From Mallotus nudiflorus (lineage: Eukaryota; Streptophyta; Magnoliopsida; Malpighiales; Euphorbiaceae), in assembly GCA_947683625.1 (NCBI GenBank), contig CANTUR010000894.1, forward strand, positions 124,001 to 188,000: a DNA stretch of 64,000 nucleotides, in the 5' to 3' direction. The translations under genes and the position numbers were made by a program. How positions within the stretch are numbered: position 1 is the stretch's first letter; the number at the start of each line of letters is the position of its first letter. The notes below the pieces were generated by a model. It made no database searches. It was given only the letters and a program-made list of their open reading frames with translations, and was not told the DNA's origin. Positions 1-10,517 of this stretch are shown here, in pieces.

Positions 1-1
1 T

Positions 2-2936
2 GAAGAAATTGGTAATCCTCAATTCTTATCCATTCACCATGTGTTGCTTGTTGCCGGTCTTAAACATAATTTACTAAGTATAAGTCAATTATATGACATG
101 AGAAATAAAGTCACTTTCTATCCTAGAAATTGCTTTGTTAGTAGTCTTGATGAAAATAAAATGATTTTTAGTGGTGAAAAAGTAGACAATGTCTATATTA
201 TTTATTTAAATAAGATTGATAATAAAGATATCAGATGTTTAATGTCTATTTTCATGACATATAAACATAGCATAGAAGATTAGGATATGCAAACTTTGAG
301 CTTTTAAATAATCTTTGTAAACATGAACTTGTGATCAGTTTACCAAGACTTGAATTCACTAAAGATCAACCTTATGATACTTGTCAAAAGAAAAAATAAT
401 CCAAGTCTTCATTTAAGCCCAAGAATGTGGTGTCAACCTCTAAGCCACTTGAACTTATACATATGGACTTGTTTGGACTAACTAGAGTTATTATTCTCAG
501 TAGTATGCATTATGCTTATGTTTTGGTTGATAACTACTCTAGATACACTTGGATATGTTTCCTTGCTTATAAGAATGATGCTTTTAAAGCTTTTGAAAGT
601 TTCTCAAAGAGAGTTCAAAAAGAAAAAAGTTTTTGCATTTCATCTATTAGAAATAATTATGGAATCAAATTTGAAAATTAATTCTTTAAAACATTTTGTA
701 ATGAAAATATATTTCACATACTTTCTCTTCTCTTAAAACACCTCAAAAAAATGGGGGCCGTTGAAAGGAAGAATAGAACTCTAGTGGAAATGATAGAATA
801 ATGCTTTATGAGTATAATTTACCTTTATACTTTTTGGCAGAGATCGTTAACACTTTATGTTACATTGTAAATAGAGTCTTTAAAAGACCAATTTTAAACA
901 AAATTTTTTATAAGCTTTGAAATAATAAAAAAAAATCTCATATCTAAGAGTATTTGGATGCAAGTGCCTTATATTGAACACCAAGGAAATTCAATTCTAA
1001 AGCTGATAAAGGAATTTTCCTAGGCTATGCCACATCTAGCAAAGCATATAAAGTCTTTAATAAAAGAACACTAGTAGTTGAAGAGTCAATACATATTGTA
1101 TTTTATGAATCAAACTCACTTGATCCAAGAAAGGATGTTTGTAGTGTTGATGACAGTATAGGTGAGCTGATGGATGAGAAGATTTAAAAAGAAAATGCTA
1201 GCAAACCTTTGGAGCTTAAAAATATTAAAAAGGAGGAAGATGAGGAGATGCTTCAACCCATCTTAAAGGATGATCTTCTAAAGGATTGGCAATTTAAGAA
1301 AGCACATCCTCAAAACCTTATCATTGGTGATACTACAAAAGGGGTAACTACTAGGTCTCAACTTAATTCAATTGTTAATTAAGCCTTCACTTCTTAAATT
1401 GAACCTAAAATTATTGATAATGCATTAAGTAATGAATTTTGGGTCCTAGCTATGCAAGAAGAGTTAAATCAATTTAAGAGAAATAAGGTTTGGACCTTGG
1501 TTCCTAGACCTAAACATAGTCTTATTATAGGCACCAAATGGGTGTTTAGAAATAAGATGAATGAACAAGGTATTATAACTAGCAACAAAGCTAGACTAGT
1601 AGCTAAAGGTTATAATAAAAAAGAAGGCATTGATTATGATGAAACCTTTGCCCCAATTGCAAGGTTAGAAGCTATTAGAATGCTACTTGCATTTACATCA
1701 TTCATAGATTTCAAACTTTATCAAATGGATGTTAAAAGTGCATTTTTAAATTATTTTATTGAAAAGGAGGTATATGTTGAAAAACCTTCAAGTTTTGAAA
1801 GTTTTGATTTTCCTATTCATGTATTTAAACTTTCAAAAGCATTATATGAATTGAAACAAACTCCAAGATCTTAGTATGAAAGATTGAACAAATTCTTATT
1901 AGAGAAAAGTTTCTCTAAAGGAAAAGTTGATATAAATCTATTTATATAGAAATCCAAACATAATTTATTAATTGTTTAAATTTATGTTAATGATATTATT
2001 TTTAGTGCTACTAACCACTACTTGTGTGAGGAATTTTCCAATTTAATGCAAGGAGAATTTGAGATGACTATGATGGGTGAGCTCAAATTCTTTCTTGGAC
2101 TTTAAATCAAGTAATGCAAATATAAGATTTTCATCAATCAAACTAAATACGCTAAGGACATTCTCAAGAAGTTTGGCATGGATAGAGCTAAATCAAGCAA
2201 GATTACTATAAGTGCCACTATCAAACTCAACAAAGATGAGGATGGTAAACCAATTGATGAAAAGTGTTTTAAAGGTATGATCAGATCCCTTCTTTATTTA
2301 ACTACATGTAGATCGGATATCATGTTTGTTACTTGTTTGTGTGCTAGATTTTAATCAAATCCTAGAAAGTCTCATTTGAATACAATCAAAAGAATTTTTA
2401 AATATTTAAGTGGAAGTTTGCATTTAAGATTTTGGTATCCTAAGAGTTATTCCTTTGACTTGACTAGTTATTCAGATACAGACTTTGCCAGTAGTTTACT
2501 AGATAGAAAGAGAACTTTCGAAACTTGTCAATTCTTAGGGCAATGTTTAGTTTCTTGGTTTAACAAGAAATAATTTTTAGTTTCCTTATCCACTACTAAA
2601 GCTTAATATATTACAACAAGTCTTTGTTGTTCACAAGTCTTGTGGTAAAAATAATAATTGTTGGACTATGGCATTAAACTTTATCACATTCCTATCAAAT
2701 GTGATAATACAAGTGCTATAAACTTTGGCAAGAATCCCATTCAGCATTCAAGAACTAAATATATAGATATTAAACATTATTTCTTGTGTGATCATGTTCA
2801 AAATGGTGATATCTCATTTGAATTTATTGATGCAAATAATCAATTTGCAGATATCTTCACCAAATCTCTCAATGAAGAAAGAATGAATTTTATTAATCAT
2901 GAACTTGGCATGATCGATGGTTCTAGTTTGTCTTGA
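2..2936 (+). pseudogene. Broken copia pol: GAG-pre-integrase, integrase, reverse transcriptase, RNase H
   Basis: The polyprotein would cut and join element cDNA (integrase) and copy its RNA (RT and RNase H). Readable pieces sit in different frames. The GAG-pre-integrase piece (2-283) contains LKHNLLSISQL. The integrase core start (427-681) has an Asn-Asn pair where the family usually carries the second catalytic Asp. The RT (1452-1874) contains WVFRNKMNEQG and ARLVAKGY. An RT active-site stretch near 1981 reads YVND rather than the usual YVDD. RNase H pieces (2376-2573, 2658-2936) end with ADIFTKSL. Stops at about 1872, 1975, 2103 and 2353 fall where the family normally has Trp or Gln. The copy is non-functional. 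Confidence 0.9.
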
Positions 2937-3821
2937 TTGTATGTTTAATTGATAAATTGGTGGTTGGATTGATTAAATTCATAAATTCATGTGAAATCAT
3001 GTTGTGCTTATTGATTGCCTTGGTTATTTGATTAAGTGCTTCAATTATAATTGATATCTATTTTTTTATTTTAATCTTAATTTTTGTGTGGTTTTTAGTA
3101 ATTAATTATTGAAATTTATTCAATAAATTAATTATTGAAATTTATTTTTTGTCATGCATTTATATATGTTTAAATGTGTATTATGATTTTTTTTTAAATT
3201 CATCCTATTTTGCAAATTAATAATTAATTATTGACTCAAATTCAATCAATTAATTATTTTAATGTTCCAAAATATTTCCCTCTTTTATCTTTATTAAATG
3301 AGTATAATAATAATTCTCATTTAATATCCCATTATTCCTCAATTAATTCAAACTTATGCATTTAATACATAAAGACTTGAATGCAAGAGGTTTTGGACTT
3401 AATTGCAAGTTTTTAAAATTTTAAGAGTTGTTAAGGACTTAGTCCCCCCCAGGACTGCACATGTCCCACCCAGGACAAGATCTATCCATTTTAAGTTCAG
3501 AAATAGAATAGATCCCGGTCACGATCTCGATTGGATCTAACTTGGGACACTAAGTCCCAATTAGGATTAGTGTATGTCCCGCCCAAGATCTACATCCTGA
3601 CAACATTAGGAATTTGTACTTTGACTGTCCAATCACAATGAAGAATGAATTTTGAGGTTCCTATTCAATTCCAATTCAAAATTTGAATCCTCTTTAACCC
3701 TATTTTCTTATCTATAAATACTCTTATATTCTACTCTTCATTCCTCACTACTTTTTCTTTAAATTCTCTATATATCTCTTCTTCTTTAGCTTTTCTTAAG
3801 CAAATTTTTCTTTGGTCATCC
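2937..3821 (+). other. Spacer between pol and the extra ORF
   Basis: No ORF of note. It is AT-rich except for 3430-3610, which has several GGAC/GTCC-type motifs like those in the 3' LTR (6190-6530). A TATA-like site and a pyrimidine-rich leader precede the extra ORF. Confidence 0.6.
3712..3720 (+). promoter_or_regulatory. TATA-like box upstream of the copia extra ORF
   Basis: CTATAAATA lies about 100 bp before the ATG at 3822, with a CT-rich leader between, as in plant promoters. An internal promoter is an inference; no transcript evidence is available. Confidence 0.45.
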
Positions 3822-5028
3822 ATGGCTCCCAAAAAAGCTATCAACCTTCCCCTTTTTTTTTCCCAATAAACTTCTTATAAGAAGGATAAGCCAAGAAGAT
3901 CTCATTCTCCCCAATCCTATACTACTCAAGAGTTTAAGAAAAGAGTTTCTCAATTTCAAAAGAGAAACTTCATTCCTCCAAGATTCATGCATGAAAATAC
4001 CCTCAATAAGCTTAGTTGTTATGAAGAAGTGAAGGAGCTCTTGACTAATATAGGTTTATTTAATTGTGCTTTCCTCCTACCAATCTTTAATTATGGAATT
4101 TCTTTCTTTATATACCATTTGTTCCATAAAATTTGATGAAGACAATCCTTACATCTCTATGCGCTTTAAATTGGGTGGGAGAGATAGATTTATGACTAGC
4201 CAAGAGTTTAATACTCTCTTTAGATTCACTCAAGAAGGACATGTTCAAGTTAATGGAAATTGGCATCCTTCAACCTTTTGAAGTGAAATTCATGCTCCCT
4301 AAGCTCAAAATTTCTTTATCGAACATACAAAAGCCTCTCACCCAAAATCCAAGCCTCTAAGGTATGTGCACCGCTTTATTACTTATTCAATTAATATTAG
4401 AGGTCTCTTTAAAGAAACTCTTTCTCAAGATGACCTTTTTAACCTCTATTGCATGGTGCACAAAGAACCAATAGCCTTAGGAAGAGTTGTGCAATGACAT
4501 TTATGGCTCATTAGTGGTAGTCTCAGCGATGCTATTTGTGTTGCTGGGATCGTCACAAAATTAGCACAACACTATAACATTGATCTTGATGTTTTGCATT
4601 CCATCAAACCCATTCTTTTTTATGAAACTTTGATTAAAAACTCCAAATAATTTTCCTCTATTGATGATACTTGGGTTTAGAAGTATGATATTGGTGAAAG
4701 TGAGCATATTGATGCTTTATTCAAGCAAATTGATGATTTTGAAGATCAAGGAGATGAAGAGGTTGAAACTCAAACTCAAGATCTTCCACGAAGGAAAATA
4801 TTAAGGCATGAAGGTACTTCCCAAGGAGCTCAAGCTTTTGGAGATGAACCTCCATGTGTGGGATAACTTTTTGATAGAATGAGCTTGATGGAAACAAATT
4901 TCAATGCCTGCTTTGACCAAGTGGATGCAAACATAGCCCATCTTCAACATGATGCCCACTATCTTTATGAGCAACAAGGCTATTCTTGCTCATATGCACC
5001 TTTCACTCATCCTCCTCCACCTCCTTAA
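3822..5028 (+). pseudogene. Extra (env-position) retrotransposon ORF, broken
   Basis: An ATG at 3822 opens a Lys-rich reading frame (MAPKKAINLP) that meets a stop after 15 codons, then continues, shifts frame near 4060 and reads SMRFKLGGRD and TSQEFNTLFRF (4066-4281). Later segments carry DDLFNLYCMV, an acidic stretch near 4680-4770 and a proline-rich end at 5028. The style resembles the extra proteins of plant retroelements (ATHILA ORF-1 / plant transposon protein type); this is recognised by pattern only. In SIRE-type copia elements an ORF in this place is often called env-like. I see no clear signal peptide or fusion peptide, so an envelope role is not supported here. Several stops make it a pseudogene. 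Confidence 0.6.
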
Positions 5029-6028
5029 TAAGAATAGCTTTGTTTTTATGTATTTTGTGTGTTTTTTGTCAGTTTCTGTTTAGTTTATTTTTCATATATT
5101 TTCGATTTCTAAGCTTTAAGCTATTAATTATTTTTTAAGTTGATTTTCTGTTAGTTTATGTTTAGTTTACTTTTGGTTTATAAGCCATAGGGCTACTAGT
5201 TTATGTTTTGTTTAGAATTGATATTCTAATATCATTATAACTCTATCCTTTTATTAATATAATTTTATTTTATTATCTTTTTTAATTTTGATAAAAGGGG
5301 AGAAATATTTGAGTTTTTTTTTGTTTCTTTAAATTTATTTGAATTTATTTATTTTATTTAAAGTTTGTTTGTTTGAATTTAATTTATTTATTTAACATAA
5401 TTTTGTTTATGCATGCATTGTAAGTGTGACTAGTTTTATAATATTCAATAATCATGGTATCATATTTTTATATTTGTGATAAAGGTTTTTGTTTTACTTA
5501 CTTTGTTCATATTTTTTATGTATAACAAGATGGACATGATATTCTTAGTTTTGGTTTATGTTGTTTTTATTGTTTTAGTTCTTGATCTTTTGTTTTCCTA
5601 TATGCTAAGTGCTCTATGATCATGTGTTATGTAAGTTTAAGTTTTTAAATATATGTACTATATTTGTGATGTATTAAAAGGAAACATTTTTAAGATAAAG
5701 TTTTAAATTTATATTTCTTATATGTCCAAAAAGGGGAGAAATAAAGAAATATATTAAATTTTTAAGTGGTATCATTTAAAGGGAGAATTAATTTTGTTTA
5801 AAGAGAGAGATTTTTTTTTATAATATCATTTTTTTTATTGATATCATTTTATTATTATTATTCTTTATTAATTTATATTTGATTGAATTCCTTAATTTCT
5901 TAAACTTAATATTTTTATGATATGCATAAATTAAGGGGAAGTTAAAATCATTTACCTAAATAAAATTCAAAAATCACACACTTTACTTTATATTATTTTC
6001 TCAAACTCAAAATAAGTTTGTCAATTTC
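5029..6028 (+). other. AT-rich 3' untranslated tail of the copia element
   Basis: No coding potential. It holds repeated purine runs like the true polypurine tract: AAAAGGGGAGAA at 5293-5304 and 5729-5740, and a weaker AAAGGGAGAA at 5778-5787. Confidence 0.55.
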
Positions 6029-6042
6029 AAAAAAGGGGAGAT
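6029..6042 (+). promoter_or_regulatory. Polypurine tract of the copia element
   Basis: A run reading AAAAAAGGGGAGAT abuts the TGTTGA start of the LTR. This is the expected site for priming plus-strand DNA synthesis. Confidence 0.8.
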
Positions 6043-7314
6043 TGTTGACCTTAGCAATGATCAATCTTGATTTTGATCTTAACAAACTTAATTTTGAGTA
6101 TTTAATATGTTTTTTTTAAGTTGTATAAGTTAGAAATCAATTTGAAGTCAAAATGATGAAGAAATATTAAAGAAAATTCATTCTTGACAATGGTCACTAG
6201 CAAGGTCAGGATCGGGATTAAGACTGGAATGAATTTACTAAAATCATCCAATTTCAGTGCAAATTCAGGGTTTAGTCCTAACCTGGACTTGGAGCGAGAC
6301 ATGAAGATCTCGCCCGGGATTAATGCAGCTTAACCAGGATAAGTCCTACTTTATATTTGCTAAGAAGCAGTGCATATTCCGAGCACTGGTCCCGACTGGG
6401 ACCTGGACCGAGACTAGGCAGTCCCGCTTGGTATCAAGCTGCTCGATTGAGATTAACTTCAACAAATCTTCAAATTTTGATACAATACATATCCCGATCT
6501 CAGTCCCGACAGGGACGATACCCCTAACCAGCACAAGATTTCAAACACAACAGTTATAAACATATATATTTTTGAATGTCATGAATTCTGACCGAAAGCA
6601 AAACATTTATATCTCAAAAGTCCAAATGACATTCAAATGGTATTTGAATGTGTTGGAAATGGAATTATTGTTTCCAACAACTATAATTGAATTGCTCAAG
6701 TAAAAATACAAACTTTGAAGTTCATTTTGAGGTTAAGAAACTTGTTTATTATTTATATACTCTCAACCATTCAATTAAGCTTTCAAAATTCTCTTAAATC
6801 ATTTTTATTTTGTATAACTCTTGTGAGAATTGGTGATTGTTAGAATAGAAATTTTTGTTCTTCTATTTTCTGGGGTTAAGAAAATAGGAAGTGAGATTTT
6901 ATTATAAAAGAATTGGTTTAAGTGTTTAGCTATTAAAACACTTGAGAATTCAATTTTAGTGTGAGTTATTGAGTGAGCCTTAAAAACTCAAGTTGTAAGC
7001 TTGGAGTTAAACTTAAAACTCAAGTCGTAAAAATCAATCTAGGGGAATAGATTGTGGTGATTCAAAATCCTAACTTAAGGAAAAATTAGGTGGAAACGTA
7101 GAATTGTTGAGAATCCAAACTTCTTAAATTCGTGTGTTTATCATTCTTACTTCTCAAAATTCTTTTAATTTTTGTTAGAATTCTTTTAATTTTCTTTTAT
7201 TGTTCAATAGCCCTACTCACTCCCTTTAGGGCACTTTCATTTTCATTTTTACTTCTCAACTTATAAAATTATCAAATAAATACTTAAACTTGCTACAAAT
7301 AAAATTTATCAACA
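6043..7314 (+). repeat. 3' LTR of the left copia element
   Basis: It begins TGTTGA and ends TCAACA, a 6-bp inverted terminus, and starts right after the polypurine tract. Length is 1272 bp, long for copia and in line with SIRE-type elements. The first half has clusters of GTCCC/GGGAC-type motifs (about 6190-6530). A TATA-like stretch (TTTATATAC, about 6750) is the likely transcription start region. The partner LTR is outside the window, so the right end rests on the terminal inverted repeat. Confidence 0.75.
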
Positions 7315-7755
7315 TTTTTTATACTATTTAAAATATTTTAATATTTTAATTTAAAAAAATATTTAAACATTTGAATTTAAAATGTTTATAAATGATGTTT
7401 CTAACAATCAGAGATATGAAAGTAGTCAATATATCAGTTGAAAGAATAAACTAACAAAAGCATATCAAGTTCAAATTAAAGGGTTGCAGAAATATTAAGT
7501 CATTTTTTCAATAAAATTTGATATATCAATAAGCTTTGATGAAACATTATATTTTCAATAATATTTTTCTTCAAAATCATATTAAAAAATTAAAATTGCA
7601 TTGAAATTGAGGTATAAAAATTTTTGTGACATAGACTAAAATTTAGAAATTAACATTGGCATAAAAGAAAACATATACGGAAAATAATTCTTTACTATCT
7701 TTGTTTTCATTTTTTTTTTTTTCTAAAACATGATAAAAATAATTTTCTTCTTCTC

Positions 7756-7792
<37 letters not shown>

Positions 7793-8633
7793 GTCTTTCC
7801 AAATAGTTCTAACTTCATGTTATATTTATATATATATATATAGGCATTTAAACTTTTTAATCTTTTACATAATTTTAGTTTAATGCTTTTCAATTCTATA
7901 TACATAAATCTGAGCACCAATAATAAATAAATTTTAAAGTTATATAAGGTTAACACCAAACCTAAATAAAATCTAGATTCAAATCTCCTCGATTTATGTA
8001 AATAATAAAAGGAAATTTGTAAAATATTTTATTATACCAAAAAAAATAAATATAGAGGATCCCTCTTATGATTTTTTTTTATTAAATAGAATTCATTAAG
8101 TTTCAAAAAAGCCACTAATACTATCATATATTAATTATAATTCATGTCACCACCTACTCAATCTCAAATTAAAAAAAAATCCAAATTTTCATATATATCT
8201 TTCGGCTTTTCCTACTCTATCTTAAGGAAATTGTCACATGCATGATGCAAATGCTCCAACTGTATCCTCGCTATATGTTCCTTAGGATTGTGGGCTTAGT
8301 GCCCCTCCTGCCATGCTCCGCTTCATACCCTTTTAACAAATGGGTTTTCTCTCTCTCTCACTATATATATTTATAGTTTATATTAATATTCTTGACTTGT
8401 TGCTTCACTTTTCTTTTGTGCTTTACAGTTGCTGTATTCCATAGGATACACAAATATTAGAGTTCAAGAACTTGTTTTATATATATACACATAAAATTAA
8501 TTTTGTATATAGAAAATACATTCTAAATTAAGAATAAAATTATTCAGAAATTAGTATAAGAGTTTAAATCAAACAAAAAAAAATGAAAATGATTTTGCTA
8601 GTTCATTGTTGGGTTTGCTATCATGTGATGAGT
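7315..8633. other. AT-rich intergenic DNA with microsatellites
   Basis: No gene seen. It contains an ATT-type trinucleotide run (about 7757-7792), a TA run (7827-7842) and a CT run followed by TATA-like sequence near 8350. The minus-strand frame over the ATT run is only poly-isoleucine. Confidence 0.6.
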
Positions 8634-8965
8634 AGAGTGATTGAGTCCAGTCAACTCTCAAGTTATTAAAAATTGATTCAGAAAAAATTTAAAATTAACT
8701 CAATTATTATCAAGTTGAAATCAAGTTTAAACTATTCGAATAAATTATCAAATTAAGTTTGAATTTTTTAATATTTAATTTAATAAACTTGCAAGTTTAA
8801 TTAAATTTATACATATTTACTATTTTATTTTTTATTTTAATATAATTATAAAAACATCCTATGAAATCGAGTCAAGAGTTGAATTTAAAAATTTAAAAAT
8901 ATACATATTTTAAATTTTATAATTGAACTCAAAATATAAAAATCATTTAATCTAATTAAAAGCAT
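8634..8965 (+). repeat. Partial hAT-like MITE, same family as 26168-26654
   Basis: It shares segments in order with the copy at 26168-26654, for example TCAATTATTATC followed by AAGTTGA/GAGTTGA, and a roughly 40-bp block around TTTTAATATAATTATAAAAA. Its right end is missing and its left end is diverged, so the limits are approximate. Confidence 0.5.
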
Positions 8966-9604
8966 AACTAATTGGAATTTTTATTTGGTTTAATGATGTG
9001 CCTTTATAAAACGGCTGATACCATTTTTAAGTCTCTCAACTTTTTGACTTTATTTCAATAGGCCCTTTTTTTTTTTATTGCATTTAATTGGCCGGGTCCT
9101 CAAACTTCAATTTTTATAGACATTATATCCTCAAGTTAACTTTGTTAAAATTGAACATTTTTACCGCTAAATATTTTTTCTTTTTTGAATATAATAACTG
9201 AATAGTTCTAAAATTCAGCATCTCCAGAAACACAGAATTAGCATCTTCCATGTTTTGCAAAAACATTCCTTGAATCAATATGAGGATGAGTAACACAAAG
9301 TGGTTTCCCCCATCTGAAATCTGCTTCATATATGGGGAATCCATACCAGCTGCTACATACATACCGAATTTATTAATTTTGTATTCTTTTATTGCTGAAG
9401 GCCTTACCAAAATAAAGGATTCTCCAAGTCCATATCTTTTCAAGTTCTAGCAAAATTTTGTTTTTTCTTGCCTGAACTTACTTACTAGCTGAGCTACCTC
9501 TACCTCGTTCTCATTCGTGATCAAAGTTGGGAAGATCCAAGGAAAAAAAAATTGCAGAGATTGAGGAACATCCTACGCATGTCCAATAGAGCTAGAAGTA
9601 AAGC

Positions 9605-9975
9605 TCAAATAGCTCCTACAGTTACACACCTAGTGAGAGCACCAAGAACCTTCGATATCTCAATATTCATGACAGTAGTTTCACCTAAAATCCAACGCCA
9701 GTTAATCCAAGAAACCCAAATTAATCCTCAAGAAAATCAGGAAGAAGCAATCTATATATAAAAAAAACAATAATAGTACATACAAATCAAGAATTCACGT
9801 AAAGTAGACATCTTTATTAATATTTATCTAAGGGCAGCAGTGACACCAAAGCCTCACCTTCAGCATTAGGAGATTTCTCATTCGAATCAGCAACAAGACC
9901 AAGTTTTGAAGCCACTAATACCTCCGGATTAGACGATTCCAATTCAGGTTCTTGAACGATATCCTCCGATTCCAT
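9605..9975 (-). pseudogene. Captured two-exon gene fragment inside the MULE-like element
   Basis: On the minus strand an ATG at 9975 opens MESEDIVQEPELES, an acidic stretch. It runs to 9858 and meets a good donor (G|GTGAGG). The next exon starts at 9684 after TTTTAG and continues in the same phase (ETTVMNIEISKVLGAL) to a TGA at 9605-9607. The kept phase across a canonical intron argues that this is copied from a real gene. I do not recognise the parent. It is too short to be a complete protein, and further exon-like sequence continues toward 9120. Confidence 0.5.
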
Positions 9976-9994
9976 TTAAGGTTATTGTTAGAGT

Positions 9995-10168
9995 TCAAAC
10001 ATAGATCTTTTGCAGGAAAAGAAAGGAGGTAGGAGAAGGAGGAGACAAAGTGGCAAAGAGATTGACGCGAGTAGGTGAAGTAGATTTGTGGTTACTGTTA
10101 TTGGAAAATGTTGTAGGAGGAGAAGGATAGAAGCTTGAGCTTGTTGAAGAAGCAAAAGCAGAGGATGT
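9995..10168 (-). pseudogene. Ser/Thr/Pro-rich open segment resembling a plastid transit peptide
   Basis: Just inside the right inverted repeat, the minus strand reads about 57 codons without a stop and without acidic residues. It is rich in Ser, Thr and Pro (AFASSTSSSFYPSPP) and ends at a TGA at 9995-9997. This composition is usual for chloroplast transit peptides. There is no ATG in frame before the repeat. It probably comes from the same captured gene as 9605-9975, frame-disrupted. Plastid origin is an inference from composition only. Confidence 0.4.
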
Positions 10169-10439
10169 AATGTTTATAAAAATTGAAGTTTGAGGACCTA
10201 ATTAAATGCAATAAAAAAATAAGGACCTATTAAAATAAAGTTGAAAAGTTGAGGAACTTGAAAAGTGGGAAGTTTGCAAATTGCACATGTCGGCCTCAGA
10301 ATGAACAAGTTAAAACATGCTTATTGGCTATAAGTCCTTAGACCTCATCAAATTTAGCTGAATTTGCGATACTTTTGTTGACCTAATTAAACTTGAATAT
10401 TAAACAGTAATTATCTGTTTGTGACAAATGCATTTCTTG

Positions 10440-10517
10440 TAACCCATGGTTTGGTGGTAATGGGGTGAATCTAAAAGGTCATTGGTTCGATTCTTAGGAA
10501 AAAAAAAAAAAAAAATT
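10440..10517 (+). repeat. Truncated tRNA-derived SINE-like sequence
   Basis: TGGTTTGGTGGTAATGG resembles a Pol III A box and GGTTCGATTC matches a B box about 33 bp on; an 18-base A run follows. Short, so identification is tentative. Confidence 0.4.

Larger units (their letters stand above)
1..7314 (+). mobile_element. Ty1/copia LTR retrotransposon (SIRE-like layout), 5' end outside window, decayed
   Basis: In order on the plus strand the sequence shows GAG-pre-integrase, integrase, reverse transcriptase and RNase H remnants (2-2936), a spacer, an extra ORF (3822-5028), a long AT-rich tail, a polypurine tract and a 3' LTR. The domain order with integrase before reverse transcriptase defines copia. 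An extra ORF behind pol plus an LTR of more than 1 kb is the arrangement known for the SIRE/Maximus lineage, so I infer that lineage. Gag and the 5' LTR lie left of the window, so the target-site duplication cannot be tested. Many in-frame stops and frame changes mean the copy cannot be autonomous. Confidence 0.88.
8995..10290 (-). mobile_element. MULE-like inverted-repeat element carrying host gene fragments
   Basis: Sequence at 9021-9133 is the imperfect reverse complement of about 10160-10266. Both arms contain TATTGCATTTAATT and GTCCTCAAACTTCAATTTTT. Weaker pairing reaches out to ATGTGC/GCACAT (8996 and 10288). Arms of roughly 100 bp or more with this 'ctcaactttt' style are typical of Mutator-like elements. 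There is no transposase inside; instead there are non-repetitive, higher-GC segments that look like host exons. I could not find a convincing 9-bp target duplication, so exact ends and superfamily are inferred. Confidence 0.6.

Noticed and set aside
5455..5773. TGGTATCA words like a tRNA-Met primer site
   Set aside because: Two 8-base matches inside the element tail with no LTR beside them; likely chance.
7723..7959. Minus-strand open frame
   Set aside because: Mostly poly-isoleucine from an ATT microsatellite.
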